A stretch of 56,867 bases of DNA, from positions 1 through 56,867 of the forward strand of contig SFKS01000008.1 of assembly GCA_004554705.1 (NCBI GenBank), in the 5' to 3' direction. Of this stretch, positions 9,153-16,943 are shown in pieces (the first letter of the stretch is position 1; each line of letters opens with the position of its first letter). The notes beneath the pieces are model-generated. The model saw only the letters and a list, made by a program, of their open reading frames with translations, did no database searches and had not been told where the DNA came from. Source of the DNA: Clostridiales bacterium. GTDB lineage: Bacteria > Bacillota > Clostridia > TANB77 > CAG-508. A program made the position numbers and the translations under genes.

Positions 9153-9590
9153 TTATTTTACTTTGTATCCGTCTTCTTCTAATGACTTTCTTAATTCTTC
9201 TTTAGTCATATTTACTTCTTCTTCATTTCCTGCCATTTCAGCAAATGTTTTAGCATCTAATTCCATAATAGCTTTTTTACCTTTTTGTGTTAATTTTGGA
9301 ATATTTGTTTTGCTCTCTTCATCTAGTTTTTGTAACATTTCAATCATTGCATTGTAGTCATCAACATATTTCTTTGCTGTATCTGCATTTTCAAAGATGA
9401 ATGTCATTTTTACATTATCAATTTTATCATTCTTGAAAGAAACTTCTATTTCCTCTGTGTGTTTTGCAGTTTCTTCTGTAGCTTCTACTTCTTTTGTTGC
9501 AACTAGTTTATTTCCTCCACAACCTGTTAAAGCTAATAACACTACTAGTAAGCAAGCAATTAATAATGATACTTTTAATGTTTTCTTCAT
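9153..9590 (-). CDS. Small secreted lipoprotein of unknown function
   Basis: I do not recognise a specific family. The 145-residue protein has a lipoprotein signal: KKTLK, a hydrophobic stretch (about 7-21) and the lipobox LTGC with lipidation expected at Cys24. The mature part is hydrophilic and glutamate/lysine-rich, with an EVSFKNDKIDNVKMTF-like strand region resembling small DUF1307/YehR-type lipoproteins, and a helical C-terminus. It stands alone with its own strong promoter and terminator. Likely anchored on the outer face of the membrane; a role cannot be assigned. Confidence 0.85.
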   Translation of the reverse strand: MKKTLKVSLLIACLLVVLLALTGCGGNKLVATKEVEATEETAKHTEEIEVSFKNDKIDNVKMTFIFENADTAKKYVDDYNAMIEMLQKLDEESKTNIPKLTQKGKKAIMELDAKTFAEMAGNEEEVNMTKEELRKSLEEDGYKVK

Positions 9591-9622
9591 TTTTTATCAC
9601 CTCCACCAATATTTATGTTCTT

Positions 9623-9651
9623 ATAATATCAAAAGCTTTAAAAATAGTCAA
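9623..9651 (-). promoter_or_regulatory. Promoter of the lipoprotein gene
   Basis: TTGACT (9646-9651), 17-base spacer, TATTAT (9623-9628) on the minus strand, about 33 bases before the ATG, which follows GGAGGTG. Confidence 0.75.
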
Positions 9652-9728
9652 GCTTTTTTTTACTTTTTTCTAAAAAATATGTTTTGAAATTATTGTATAT
9701 TTTTACTATTATAGGAAAAACTTATGTT

Positions 9729-11414
9729 ATGAATAATTTAGGGAATTTTTTAAAAAAGTGGTTTGTGTATACTCCTTCAACTTCATATGATTTTGTTTTA
9801 AATGAAAATAATAGTAGTACTAATGTTACAGATTTATCAGATTCCTTTTTGCCAGACCATAATATATATTCTACTCTTGATAAAAACTATGATTACTTGC
9901 AATCTCAATATAACACATTAATTAATAGTGATATTATTATGCGCCCTTTTAAAATCAATGTTAATGGAAAAACTTATAATTCCTTGTTTTTAGGTATTGA
10001 TGGTATGATTTCTTCTACTCTTGTTAATAATTTTCTTTTGCGTCCATTAATGGAAACAAATAGTTCTTTTAAAACTAACTATACCAAAAGTGGTGTTGAG
10101 TATTCAAAAATTAAAAAAACTAATCTTGAAAATTATATTTTTGATAAGCTTATACCTCAAAATACTGTCAAAAAAATAACAAAATTTTCTGAAGTTTCTT
10201 CTACTATAAATTCTGGAGATTGTGTTCTTTTTGTTGATACTCTAAGTGTTGCATTTTCCATTGACGTTAAGGGCTTCGAATCAAGAAGTATAGATTCTCC
10301 TAAAAACGAGATTGTTGTTAGAGGTTCTCAAGAAGCTTTTGTTGAAAAGCTTAGGACTAATACATCTATTCTTAGAAGAATCATTAATACACCTAATTTA
10401 ATTATAGAAAATACTACTGTAGGTAATGCTAGTAAAACTAAAGTGGCAATTTGTTATATGAAAAATATTGCAAACTCTTCTTTAGTTTCTGAAGTAAAAT
10501 ATCGTCTCTCTAATTTAGATGTTGATTATGTTATTTCTTCTGGAAATGTGGAACAATTAATACAAGATAACAGTAGTTTTGCATTCCCTCAAATGATTTC
10601 CACTGAACGTCCTGATAAAGCTGCAAATCATTTACTTGAGGGAAGAGTTGTAATATTAGTTAATGGTTCACCATACTCTCTTATTGTCCCTGGAATTTTA
10701 ATAGATTTTCTATCTTCTCCTGAAGACTTAAATCTAAAACATCAGTATGCAAATTTGCTAAAAGTTATACGTCTAATTGCAGCTATTATGACATTACTTT
10801 TGCCTGGTTTATATATCGCAATTCTTAATTATCATACAGAACTGGTTCCCACTGCACTTCTATTTACAATTGCTGGTTCTAGAAACAGTGTGCCATTCCC
10901 CGTTGTTTTTGAAGTTTTGTTGATGGAGATTTCTTTTGAATTAATTAGAGAGGCTGGCCTTAGAATTCCTAGTCCAATAGGTCCAACAATAGGAATAATT
11001 GGTGCCTTAATATTAGGTGATGCTGCTGTAACTGCTAATTTAGTAAGTCCTATTTCTATTATAGTTGTTGCTATAACAGGTATAGGTTCTTTTGCAATAC
11101 CTGATTTCTCATTAAACTTCACTTTCAGGATTTACAAGTTTTTATATATTTTCTTAGGATATGTTGCAGGATTTTTAGGGATTGCAATTGGATTATTTAC
11201 TCAATTTGCTATGCTTTGCAGTCTTAATTCATTTGGAGTTTCATATTTAGAACCATATATACCTGTTACAAATTTTAATACATCTATCTCTTACTTTGTT
11301 CATTCTATATGGAAAAGAGAACATCGTAGTGATTTTTTAAATACTAAACGACCTATGGAACAAGGCAGTATAAGTAGGAAATGGAAATTTTGGAAAAGCA
11401 CAAATAGAAAATGA
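9729..11414 (+). CDS. gerAA: Germinant receptor A subunit (GerA family)
   Basis: This is the A subunit of a spore germinant receptor, an inner-spore-membrane complex that senses nutrients and starts germination. The first half (to about residue 320) is the soluble domain with the DGMISSTLVN and GDCVLFVDT segments. The second half is membrane-embedded, with the family's PFPVVFEVLLMEISFELIREAGLRIPSP-region (split here as PFPVVFEVL and ELIREAGLRIP) and GPTIGIIGALILGDAAV. I prefer the ATG at 9729 (561 residues) over a TTG at 9684, because AGGAAA lies about 13 bases before it. It is followed by the B subunit after 13 bases. I see no convincing sporulation-type promoter. Confidence 0.93.
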   Translation: MNNLGNFLKKWFVYTPSTSYDFVLNENNSSTNVTDLSDSFLPDHNIYSTLDKNYDYLQSQYNTLINSDIIMRPFKINVNGKTYNSLFLGIDGMISSTLVNNFLLRPLMETNSSFKTNYTKSGVEYSKIKKTNLENYIFDKLIPQNTVKKITKFSEVSSTINSGDCVLFVDTLSVAFSIDVKGFESRSIDSPKNEIVVRGSQEAFVEKLRTNTSILRRIINTPNLIIENTTVGNASKTKVAICYMKNIANSSLVSEVKYRLSNLDVDYVISSGNVEQLIQDNSSFAFPQMISTERPDKAANHLLEGRVVILVNGSPYSLIVPGILIDFLSSPEDLNLKHQYANLLKVIRLIAAIMTLLLPGLYIAILNYHTELVPTALLFTIAGSRNSVPFPVVFEVLLMEISFELIREAGLRIPSPIGPTIGIIGALILGDAAVTANLVSPISIIVVAITGIGSFAIPDFSLNFTFRIYKFLYIFLGYVAGFLGIAIGLFTQFAMLCSLNSFGVSYLEPYIPVTNFNTSISYFVHSIWKREHRSDFLNTKRPMEQGSISRKWKFWKSTNRK

Positions 11415-11427
11415 AAGGAGTTTTAAA

Positions 11428-12519
11428 ATGAAAGATATACAAAAAATCGGTAAAATTGAAGCAATTGCCTTGGCTTTAGCAATTATTACTAATAATATAA
11501 TTTTTAATATAACCTCCATTATATTTAATTCCTGTGGTTCTGGTGCCTGGCTTAATATGATATATGTAAGTATTCTATCTTTAATTTTTATGTTTGTAAT
11601 TCTTTTTCTATTTAAGTCATTTCCAGGTTTAGATTTGTTAGACATTTCAAAATTTTTAGGTGGTAAAACATTGAATTGTGTTGTTTCTATTTTATATGTA
11701 CTTCTTTTTATGTTTTTTTCTGCTATTTGTGTAAGATACTATGCTAATAATTTGCACCTTATATATTTTTCGGGATATAGTATTTTATTTTTAATTTTAC
11801 TTGCATTTATACCTATTATTATTTCTAGTAAAACTGGTTTAAGAGCTATATATGGAACAAATCTAATTGTTATCCCTATTGCTGTTTTGTCAATTGTTTT
11901 ACTGCTTTCTGTTTCAATTAGAGATTTTACATGGCAAAAACTTTTTCCTATATTTGGATATGGTGCTAAAGAATTATTTATAAATCAATCTATAAATGTG
12001 TTTTCTTTTAATATTATTGGGTATTTATACTTTCTACCTTCATTTTTAAAAGATATGAATGATTTCAAAAAAGTGTCCATTTTCTCTGTAATTCTTTGTG
12101 GATTATATTTTCTTCTAACTATTTTAGCTTTGACTATGACTTTTTCATTTACTTTTACGGCTGATGAATCCATTTCTTTATATTTAATCTCTAGGTTAGT
12201 TTCGTTAGGCAGATTTTTTGAGAGATTAGATGCTATTTTTATTTTTACTTGGATTTTAGCTTTTTTATCATTTATAAGTTTTAATGTATATTTAATGAGT
12301 TTTATTGTTAAAAAAGGATTTGGTTTAGGAGATTCTAAAGAACTTGTCTATAGCATATCTGTTATTTTAATTGGATGTAGTTTGGTTTTTAAGAATATTG
12401 CTACACTAAATTCTTTTGCAAGAAATTTTTATAAGATATATATGGTAATTTTAGTGTTTGGTGTTAGTTTTATAATTACTTTATTGGCTTATTTCAAAAA
12501 GAAAAGGAGTTTGAGATGA
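11428..12519 (+). CDS. gerAB: Germinant receptor B subunit (GerAB/SpoVAF-type permease)
   Basis: The B subunit is a ten-helix membrane protein of the amino-acid/polyamine/organocation permease fold and is thought to hold the germinant-binding site. The 363-residue sequence is hydrophobic throughout, begins with the family pattern KIGKIEAIALALAIITNN and contains PGLDLLDISKFLG, KTGLRAIYG and the SLGRFFERLDAIFIFTW segment typical of GerAB. It has an AAGGAG ribosome binding site, and its stop codon overlaps the start of the C subunit by four bases, indicating translational coupling. Confidence 0.93.
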   Translation: MKDIQKIGKIEAIALALAIITNNIIFNITSIIFNSCGSGAWLNMIYVSILSLIFMFVILFLFKSFPGLDLLDISKFLGGKTLNCVVSILYVLLFMFFSAICVRYYANNLHLIYFSGYSILFLILLAFIPIIISSKTGLRAIYGTNLIVIPIAVLSIVLLLSVSIRDFTWQKLFPIFGYGAKELFINQSINVFSFNIIGYLYFLPSFLKDMNDFKKVSIFSVILCGLYFLLTILALTMTFSFTFTADESISLYLISRLVSLGRFFERLDAIFIFTWILAFLSFISFNVYLMSFIVKKGFGLGDSKELVYSISVILIGCSLVFKNIATLNSFARNFYKIYMVILVFGVSFIITLLAYFKKKRSLR

Positions 12520-13746
12520 AAGTTAAAATTTATTTATTAATGTTAATTTGTTCTTTAGCTATATTTTTACTTACTGGTTGCTATTATGTTCAGGGTGTAG
12601 AAGCTAAAGCATATGCTATTGCTCTTGGTATAGATGTTTCAGATACGCATAATCTAAAACTTACTGTTCAATTTGCTGTTCTGAATTCTTCCAAATCATC
12701 TACTTCATCTGAAGACTCTTCTATTAGCAATTCTACCATTTTATCTGTTGATTGTTCTACTTTGGATTCTGGAATTACTTTAATAAATAGTTACATTAGT
12801 AAACAAGTCAATCTTTCTCATTGTAAAGCTGTAATTATATCTGAAGAATTTTCTTCCCATGGTGTTTCAGATATTGTATATACTTTGATGAATAGTATGG
12901 AGTTAAGACCTGATTGTAATATTATTATAAGTAAATGTAATGCTCTTGATTTTTTAGAAAACTCCTCTCCTGTTTTCGAATCTAATCCAGCACAATATTT
13001 TACGTTAAATTTTAATTCAAGTGAATATACTGGTTATGTAGATAATTTAACTTTGTCTGAATTTTATTATAATATAATAAATATTTATTCAGATGCTTCT
13101 GCTATTTTAGCTGGTATTAATAATAAAGAAACCCAAGATAAGATTAATATAGGAAGTTCTATATTAGATGATAATTACATTGCTGGAAAGACTCCTATTG
13201 TTTCTAAAAACAACGTTGAAAGTATGGGAATCGCTGTTTTTCGCAATGATAAACTGGTTGGAGAACTTAATAATTTAGAAACTTTATGTCATTTAATTAT
13301 TACTAATAATTTAAAAAATGCTACAATAAATATTACTAATCCATTTGCTAATAACAGTAGTGTCTCATTTTATGTGAATTTAAACAAACTTACTAAAAAA
13401 AATGTATCATTTGTTAATAATTATCCTTATATAGAATGCGAAATTTGGATAACGGGCAACATACCAACGACTTATAGTAATATAAATTTATCTGATGAAG
13501 ATTGTTTAACTACATTAAACAGTGCTTTAAATGATTATATTGAAGCTCATATTCTTGAATATTTATATAAAACCTCTAAAATACTTAAAGCAGATATAGC
13601 AGGTTTTGGAAAATATGTTTTGCCTAAATATGCTACTTCGCAAGAATTTGTAAATTCAGATTGGATTCGGTAATTATCAAAATTCATTTTTTAAAGTAAC
13701 TGTTCATTCTGATATTCAAGGTGGATATTTGTATAATAAAGTTTAA
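12516..13746 (+). CDS. gerAC: Germinant receptor C subunit lipoprotein, read through a +1 shift at CGG
   Basis: The C subunit is a lipoprotein required for germinant receptor function. A signal peptide with lipobox LTGC (about residues 19-22) is followed by EAKAYAIALGIDVS, typical of Ger(x)C proteins. Frame 0 reads DWI-CGG-stop at 13668-13673. Skipping C13668 continues in the +1 frame with GNYQNSFFKVTVHSDIQ and stops at 13744-13746, giving about 409 residues with the hydrophobic/charged C-terminal strand seen in the family. The next gene's ribosome binding site begins just after this downstream stop, which supports it as the real end. This is one of five in-frame CGG frameshift sites in the window. 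Confidence 0.88.
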
Positions 13747-13762
13747 AAAGGAGTTGTATCTT

Positions 13763-13936
13763 ATGTTTGTAGTTTTTGCTATTATTTCTTTATGTATATT
13801 TATTAGAACCATTAGTTATGGGATTTTTGAGATAAAAACAAATAACAATACCTTTGCAGGTATTGTTACATTTATAATAGCTATAATTGGTCTTGTGTTT
13901 CCTAATATAGTCATTTGGGTTAATGGAATATATTAA
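13763..13936 (+). CDS. Small two-helix membrane protein of the germination operon
   Basis: This 57-residue protein starts at the ATG 12 bases after an AAAGGAG site. An in-frame upstream ATG at 13721 overlaps the recoded end of gerC and is less likely. It has two predicted membrane helices (about 2-20, FVVFAIISLCIF, and 30-52, AGIVTFIIAIIGLVF) joined by a short polar loop with NNN. It closes the gerA-type operon. Some Bacillus gerA-type operons carry a fourth gene for a small two-helix D protein that modulates receptor activity; position, size and topology fit that, but I cannot claim sequence homology. Confidence 0.7.
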   Translation: MFVVFAIISLCIFIRTISYGIFEIKTNNNTFAGIVTFIIAIIGLVFPNIVIWVNGIY

Positions 13937-13951
13937 TGAAATTAATATATT
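13927..13951. terminator. AT-rich inverted repeat between convergent operons
   Basis: AATATATTAAT-GAA-ATTAATATATT is a perfect 11-bp inverted repeat spanning the stop codons of the germination operon (13936) and secG (13942). It may act as a weak bidirectional terminator. Confidence 0.45.
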
Positions 13952-14181
13952 ATTCCTAATAGAATTGCTAGAATAATAAATACTATCCCAAGTATTATTG
14001 TTATTTTTTTAAGTTGTCCTTCTTTTGTTCTTCCTTTATTTTTTTCATAGAAAGAGCTTGTTCCTCCGGTAATTGTACCTGAAGCTCCTTCATCATCTTT
14101 TGATTGCATTAATGTTAATATTGTTAATGCTATTGCAACAATTGAATATATTATTATTATTAAAGTTTTCATATTATTCAC
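13942..14181 (-). CDS. secG: Preprotein translocase subunit SecG
   Basis: SecG is the small stimulatory subunit of the SecYEG channel. The 79-residue protein has the expected two membrane helices (about 5-23 and 58-78), the conserved central region LMQSKDDEGASGTITGG with SSFYEKNKGRTKEG, and a short C-terminus. It has a good promoter and GGGTG ribosome binding site of its own and is convergent with the germination operon, six bases apart. Confidence 0.95.
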   Translation of the reverse strand: MNNMKTLIIIIYSIVAIALTILTLMQSKDDEGASGTITGGTSSFYEKNKGRTKEGQLKKITIILGIVFIILAILLGIIY

Positions 14182-14207
14182 CCTTCATTTTTAATTTTGA
14201 CTTTACT

Positions 14208-14236
14208 ATTGTAGCACAAAGTTTTTGAAATTGCAA
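14208..14236 (-). promoter_or_regulatory. Promoter of secG
   Basis: TTGCAA (14231-14236), 17-base spacer and TACAAT (14208-14213) on the minus strand, about 30 bases before the secG ATG. Confidence 0.7.
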
Positions 14237-14244
14237 TAAATTCT

Positions 14245-14988
14245 TTACTTTTTCTCAACAATTATGTCTCCAAAGTTTTTTTCTTGGTTTGTTATTATTT
14301 TATTTCTTTTGCTTAATTCTAATACTCCGGAAAATGCTGTTACAGTTTCTAATTTTGTATATTTCTTGCTTGCACATAATTTACTAAATATAAATTTTTG
14401 TTTTTTTACTAGTTCTTTGAATATGTCTTTTACTTTACTTGCTATCGTTACTGTTTCTATTATTGCTATTTTTTCTATATTGATTGCATTTTTGTTTTTC
14501 TTGTTTTCATTTTTTTCTATAAGGAACTTATAACTTTCTATTATGTCTTCTTTTTTATATTTTCTTTCTAGTTTTCTGTTTGGTAACTCTATTTTTTCTG
14601 GTATTTTAAATATTCTTTTCGAATATATGTTATAATTTTCTTTTAATGTTTTTATTATTTCTTTATATTTTTTATATTCTATAATTCTTCTTATAAGTTC
14701 CTCTTCTGTTATCTCCTCTTCATTATCTCCTTCTTTTGGTAAAAGGTGTTTTGATTTTAGGTATACTAATGTTGATAACATAACAATAAACTCACTTGCA
14801 ATTTCTAAATTAAGCTTTTCCATCGTGCTTAAGTATTCTATATATTGCTCTGTAATTTGAGTTATATTTACTTTATCAATTTCCATCTTGTTTTTATCTA
14901 TTAAGTGGCACAGTAAATCAAGTGGTCCTTCAAAATTTTCTAATTTTATGTTGTACTTTTTTGTTTCTAATGTTAAGATTTCATTCAT
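14245..14988 (-). CDS. scpA: Segregation and condensation protein A
   Basis: ScpA is the kleisin subunit that bridges the heads of the SMC condensin dimer. The 247-residue protein has the N-terminal signature LENFEGPLDLLCHLIDKNK (about 16-34), IDKVNITQITEQY, a region ASEFIVMLSTLVYLKSKHLLP, a charged central linker, and a C-terminal winged helix with VTVTAFSGVLEL-type strands. The usual neighbour scpB is not present; instead recX and recA lie upstream on the same strand, so it belongs to a chromosome-maintenance cluster. Confidence 0.95.
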   Translation of the reverse strand: MNEILTLETKKYNIKLENFEGPLDLLCHLIDKNKMEIDKVNITQITEQYIEYLSTMEKLNLEIASEFIVMLSTLVYLKSKHLLPKEGDNEEEITEEELIRRIIEYKKYKEIIKTLKENYNIYSKRIFKIPEKIELPNRKLERKYKKEDIIESYKFLIEKNENKKNKNAINIEKIAIIETVTIASKVKDIFKELVKKQKFIFSKLCASKKYTKLETVTAFSGVLELSKRNKIITNQEKNFGDIIVEKK

Positions 14989-15020
14989 TGTTATACTATC
15001 CCTTCTGTAACAAGCTGTTA

Positions 15021-15458
15021 CTATTCTTGTGCAAGTTCAATGCTTTCATTTGAATATCCTTTTTTCTTTAAATAAAATGCTATGTCTTTTTTCTCCATTA
15101 TTGTTTCTTTTTTTGTAAATATATTTTTCGCAGAATTTATCTCATATTCTAATAATTCTTCTTTGTTTTTAGATATATAATTTTCTATGTCTTGTTTATC
15201 AATTCCTTTAGATAACAGCTTATATTCAAGCTCTTTTATAGATAGATTTTTAAGTCTCTGAAATTCACAAACTGCTCTTTTAATATATGCATTATCATCA
15301 ATATATCCATTTTCTTTTAAGTTATCAATAACTTCATCTAGCATTTTTCCTGAGTATTCAGCAAATTTCCTTCTAATTTCTGATTCACTTCTTTTTTTAT
15401 ATAATGCGTATTTTAACACTTTAGTTTTTAACTTGTCAAATTTTTCCAACTCATTCAT
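15021..15458 (-). CDS. recX: Regulatory protein RecX
   Basis: RecX binds and modulates RecA filaments. The preferred start is the ATG at 15458 (MNELEKFDKL), which has GGAGAGG about 11 bases upstream; longer forms starting up to 15497 are possible. The protein has the tandem three-helix repeats of the family: LKYALYKKRSESEIRRKF, an ENGYIDDNAYIKRAV segment and SIKELEYKLLSKGID, ending in KDIAFYLKKKGYSNESI. It lies immediately downstream of recA, the common arrangement. Confidence 0.92.
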   Translation of the reverse strand: MNELEKFDKLKTKVLKYALYKKRSESEIRRKFAEYSGKMLDEVIDNLKENGYIDDNAYIKRAVCEFQRLKNLSIKELEYKLLSKGIDKQDIENYISKNKEELLEYEINSAKNIFTKKETIMEKKDIAFYLKKKGYSNESIELAQE

Positions 15459-15522
15459 ACCCAAAAGTCCTCTCCAAAACTCCATCACAAAGGCCATTAC
15501 TTACTGTTCTTTACTAATTAAC

Positions 15523-15544
15523 AAAGAAGTTTTAAAACTTCTTT
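15523..15544. terminator. Palindrome between recA and recX
   Basis: AAAGAAGTTTT-AAAACTTCTTT is a perfect 22-bp palindrome just after the recA stop. It lacks a following T-run on the minus strand, so it more likely attenuates or stabilises recA mRNA than terminates it fully. Confidence 0.45.
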
Positions 15545-15548
15545 GCCT

Positions 15549-16604
15549 TTATTCTTCTGGTTCGTTGTCTTGTTCTAAATCTTCTTCATCTCCCAAGCTT
15601 TTTTCAAATGCTTGTCTAAAGTTTTCTCTAATCTTTTCTTCTAATTCTTTTGCTATTTCTTTATGTTCTTTTAAGTATAATTTTGCGTTTTCTCTACCTT
15701 GTCCAATTTTTTCGCCATTATAGCTAAACCATGCACCTGATTTTTCTACTAAATTTAAATTTACTGCTAAATCTAATATATTTCCTTCTTTTGATATTCC
15801 TTTGCCATATATAATGTCAAATTCTGCTTCTCTAAATGGTGGTGCTACTTTATTTTTAATAACTTTTACTCTTGCTCTTGCTCCTGTAACCTCTCCATCA
15901 TTTTTAATATTCTCTATTTTTCTTATATCTAGTCTAACAGATGCATAAAATTTTAGTGCTCTACCTCCAGGTGTAGTTTCCGGATTTCCAAACATTATTC
16001 CAACCTTTTCTCTTAATTGGTTGATGAAGATTATAACTGTTTTAGATTTATTTATCACTCCTGCCAATTTTCTTAGGGCTTGAGACATAAGTCTTGCTTG
16101 TAATCCAACATGGGCATCTCCCATATCTCCATCTATTTCTGCTTTTGGAACTAATGCTGCAACAGAGTCTACAACTATAATGTCTATTGCCCCACTTCTT
16201 GTTAAAGCCTCAGCAATCTCTAATGCTTGTTCTCCTGTGTCTGGTTGTGATACTATGAGATTATCTATATCAACTCCTAAATGTTTTGCATATACTGGGT
16301 CTAATGCGTGCTCTGCATCTATAAATGCTGCTTCTCCCCCTATTTTTTGAGCTTCTGCTATCGCATGAAGTGCAAGTGTTGTTTTACCAGAAGATTCTGG
16401 TCCAAAAATTTCTATTATCCTTCCTCTTGGAATACCTCCTATTCCTAAAGCTATATCTAAGCTTAATGCTCCTGTTGGTATTGCTTCAATATTCATTGCT
16501 TGATATTCTCCTAATTTCATTACTGAGCCTTTTCCAAATTGTTTTTCAATTTGTCCTAGAGCTGCTTCTAATGCTTTTTTCTTTTCTAAATTATCTGTAT
16601 TCAT
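15549..16604 (-). CDS. recA: Recombinase RecA
   Basis: RecA catalyses strand exchange and activates LexA self-cleavage in the SOS response. Starting at the ATG at 16604, which follows a perfect AGGAGG site, the protein has 351 residues with Walker A GPESSGKT at 68-75, the ALDPVYAKHLGVD and SQPDTGEQALEI segments, Walker B IIVVDSVAAL, and the L2 region FINQLREKVGIMFGNPETTPGG. The C-terminus is acidic (GDEEDLEQDNEPEE), as usual. It has its own strong promoter with a LexA-like palindrome near the start site. Confidence 0.98.
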   Translation of the reverse strand: MNTDNLEKKKALEAALGQIEKQFGKGSVMKLGEYQAMNIEAIPTGALSLDIALGIGGIPRGRIIEIFGPESSGKTTLALHAIAEAQKIGGEAAFIDAEHALDPVYAKHLGVDIDNLIVSQPDTGEQALEIAEALTRSGAIDIIVVDSVAALVPKAEIDGDMGDAHVGLQARLMSQALRKLAGVINKSKTVIIFINQLREKVGIMFGNPETTPGGRALKFYASVRLDIRKIENIKNDGEVTGARARVKVIKNKVAPPFREAEFDIIYGKGISKEGNILDLAVNLNLVEKSGAWFSYNGEKIGQGRENAKLYLKEHKEIAKELEEKIRENFRQAFEKSLGDEEDLEQDNEPEE

Positions 16605-16625
16605 AAAATTCCTCCTATTTTGTTT

Positions 16626-16639
16626 CAAACTTTTGTTTG
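16626..16639. promoter_or_regulatory. Possible LexA (SOS) box at the recA promoter
   Basis: CAAAC-TTTT-GTTTG contains the AAC-N4-GTT core of Gram-positive LexA boxes (GAAC-N4-GTTC) and lies between the -10 box and the ribosome binding site. The outer bases do not match the consensus, so this is a suggestion based on position and symmetry. Confidence 0.4.
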
Positions 16640-16644
16640 GCATT

Positions 16645-16672
16645 ATTATATATCATCTCTTAAAAATGTCAA
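16645..16672 (-). promoter_or_regulatory. Promoter of recA
   Basis: TTGACA (16667-16672), 16-base spacer and TATAAT (16645-16650) on the minus strand, about 40 bases before the recA start. Confidence 0.75.
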
Positions 16673-16700
16673 TACTTTTTTCAAAAGTTTTTTATTTTTC

Positions 16701-16822
16701 TGTTACTATTCAGACTTACTACTAAAAAATTCGCCCAACGCGGGAGTTTTATATTTAGAATAAATATAAAAGCTCCGACGAGATTGGGCGAAAATTTCAT
16801 AAATTAAGGGTGAATAGTAACA
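16701..16822. repeat. 122-bp nested palindrome (MITE-like) between recA and glyS
   Basis: TGTTACTATTCA at 16701-16712 is repeated exactly inverted at 16811-16822. Inside it, TTCGCCCAA and TTGGGCGAA (16730-16738 and 16784-16792), GGAG/CTCC and an AT stem around AAATATAAAA form further nested arms. The whole can fold into one long hairpin. It fills most of the 340-base gap between glyS and recA and contains no open frame. Terminal inverted repeats and small size suggest a non-autonomous transposable element, but I see no second copy in this window. Confidence 0.6.
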
Positions 16823-16943
16823 TTTTTCTCCCAATTACTTTTAGTATTAAATCATATTTTAAAGCAAAATTCAAGAGGTAGAATTCAATATTTTTTCTAC
16901 CTCTTATCTCCTATATCGTTGTTCTGTGGTTGCCTATATAGTT

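Noticed and set aside
9684..9728. TTG start of gerAA at 9684
   Set aside because: No ribosome binding site precedes it; the ATG at 9729 follows AGGAAA and gives a normal N-terminus.
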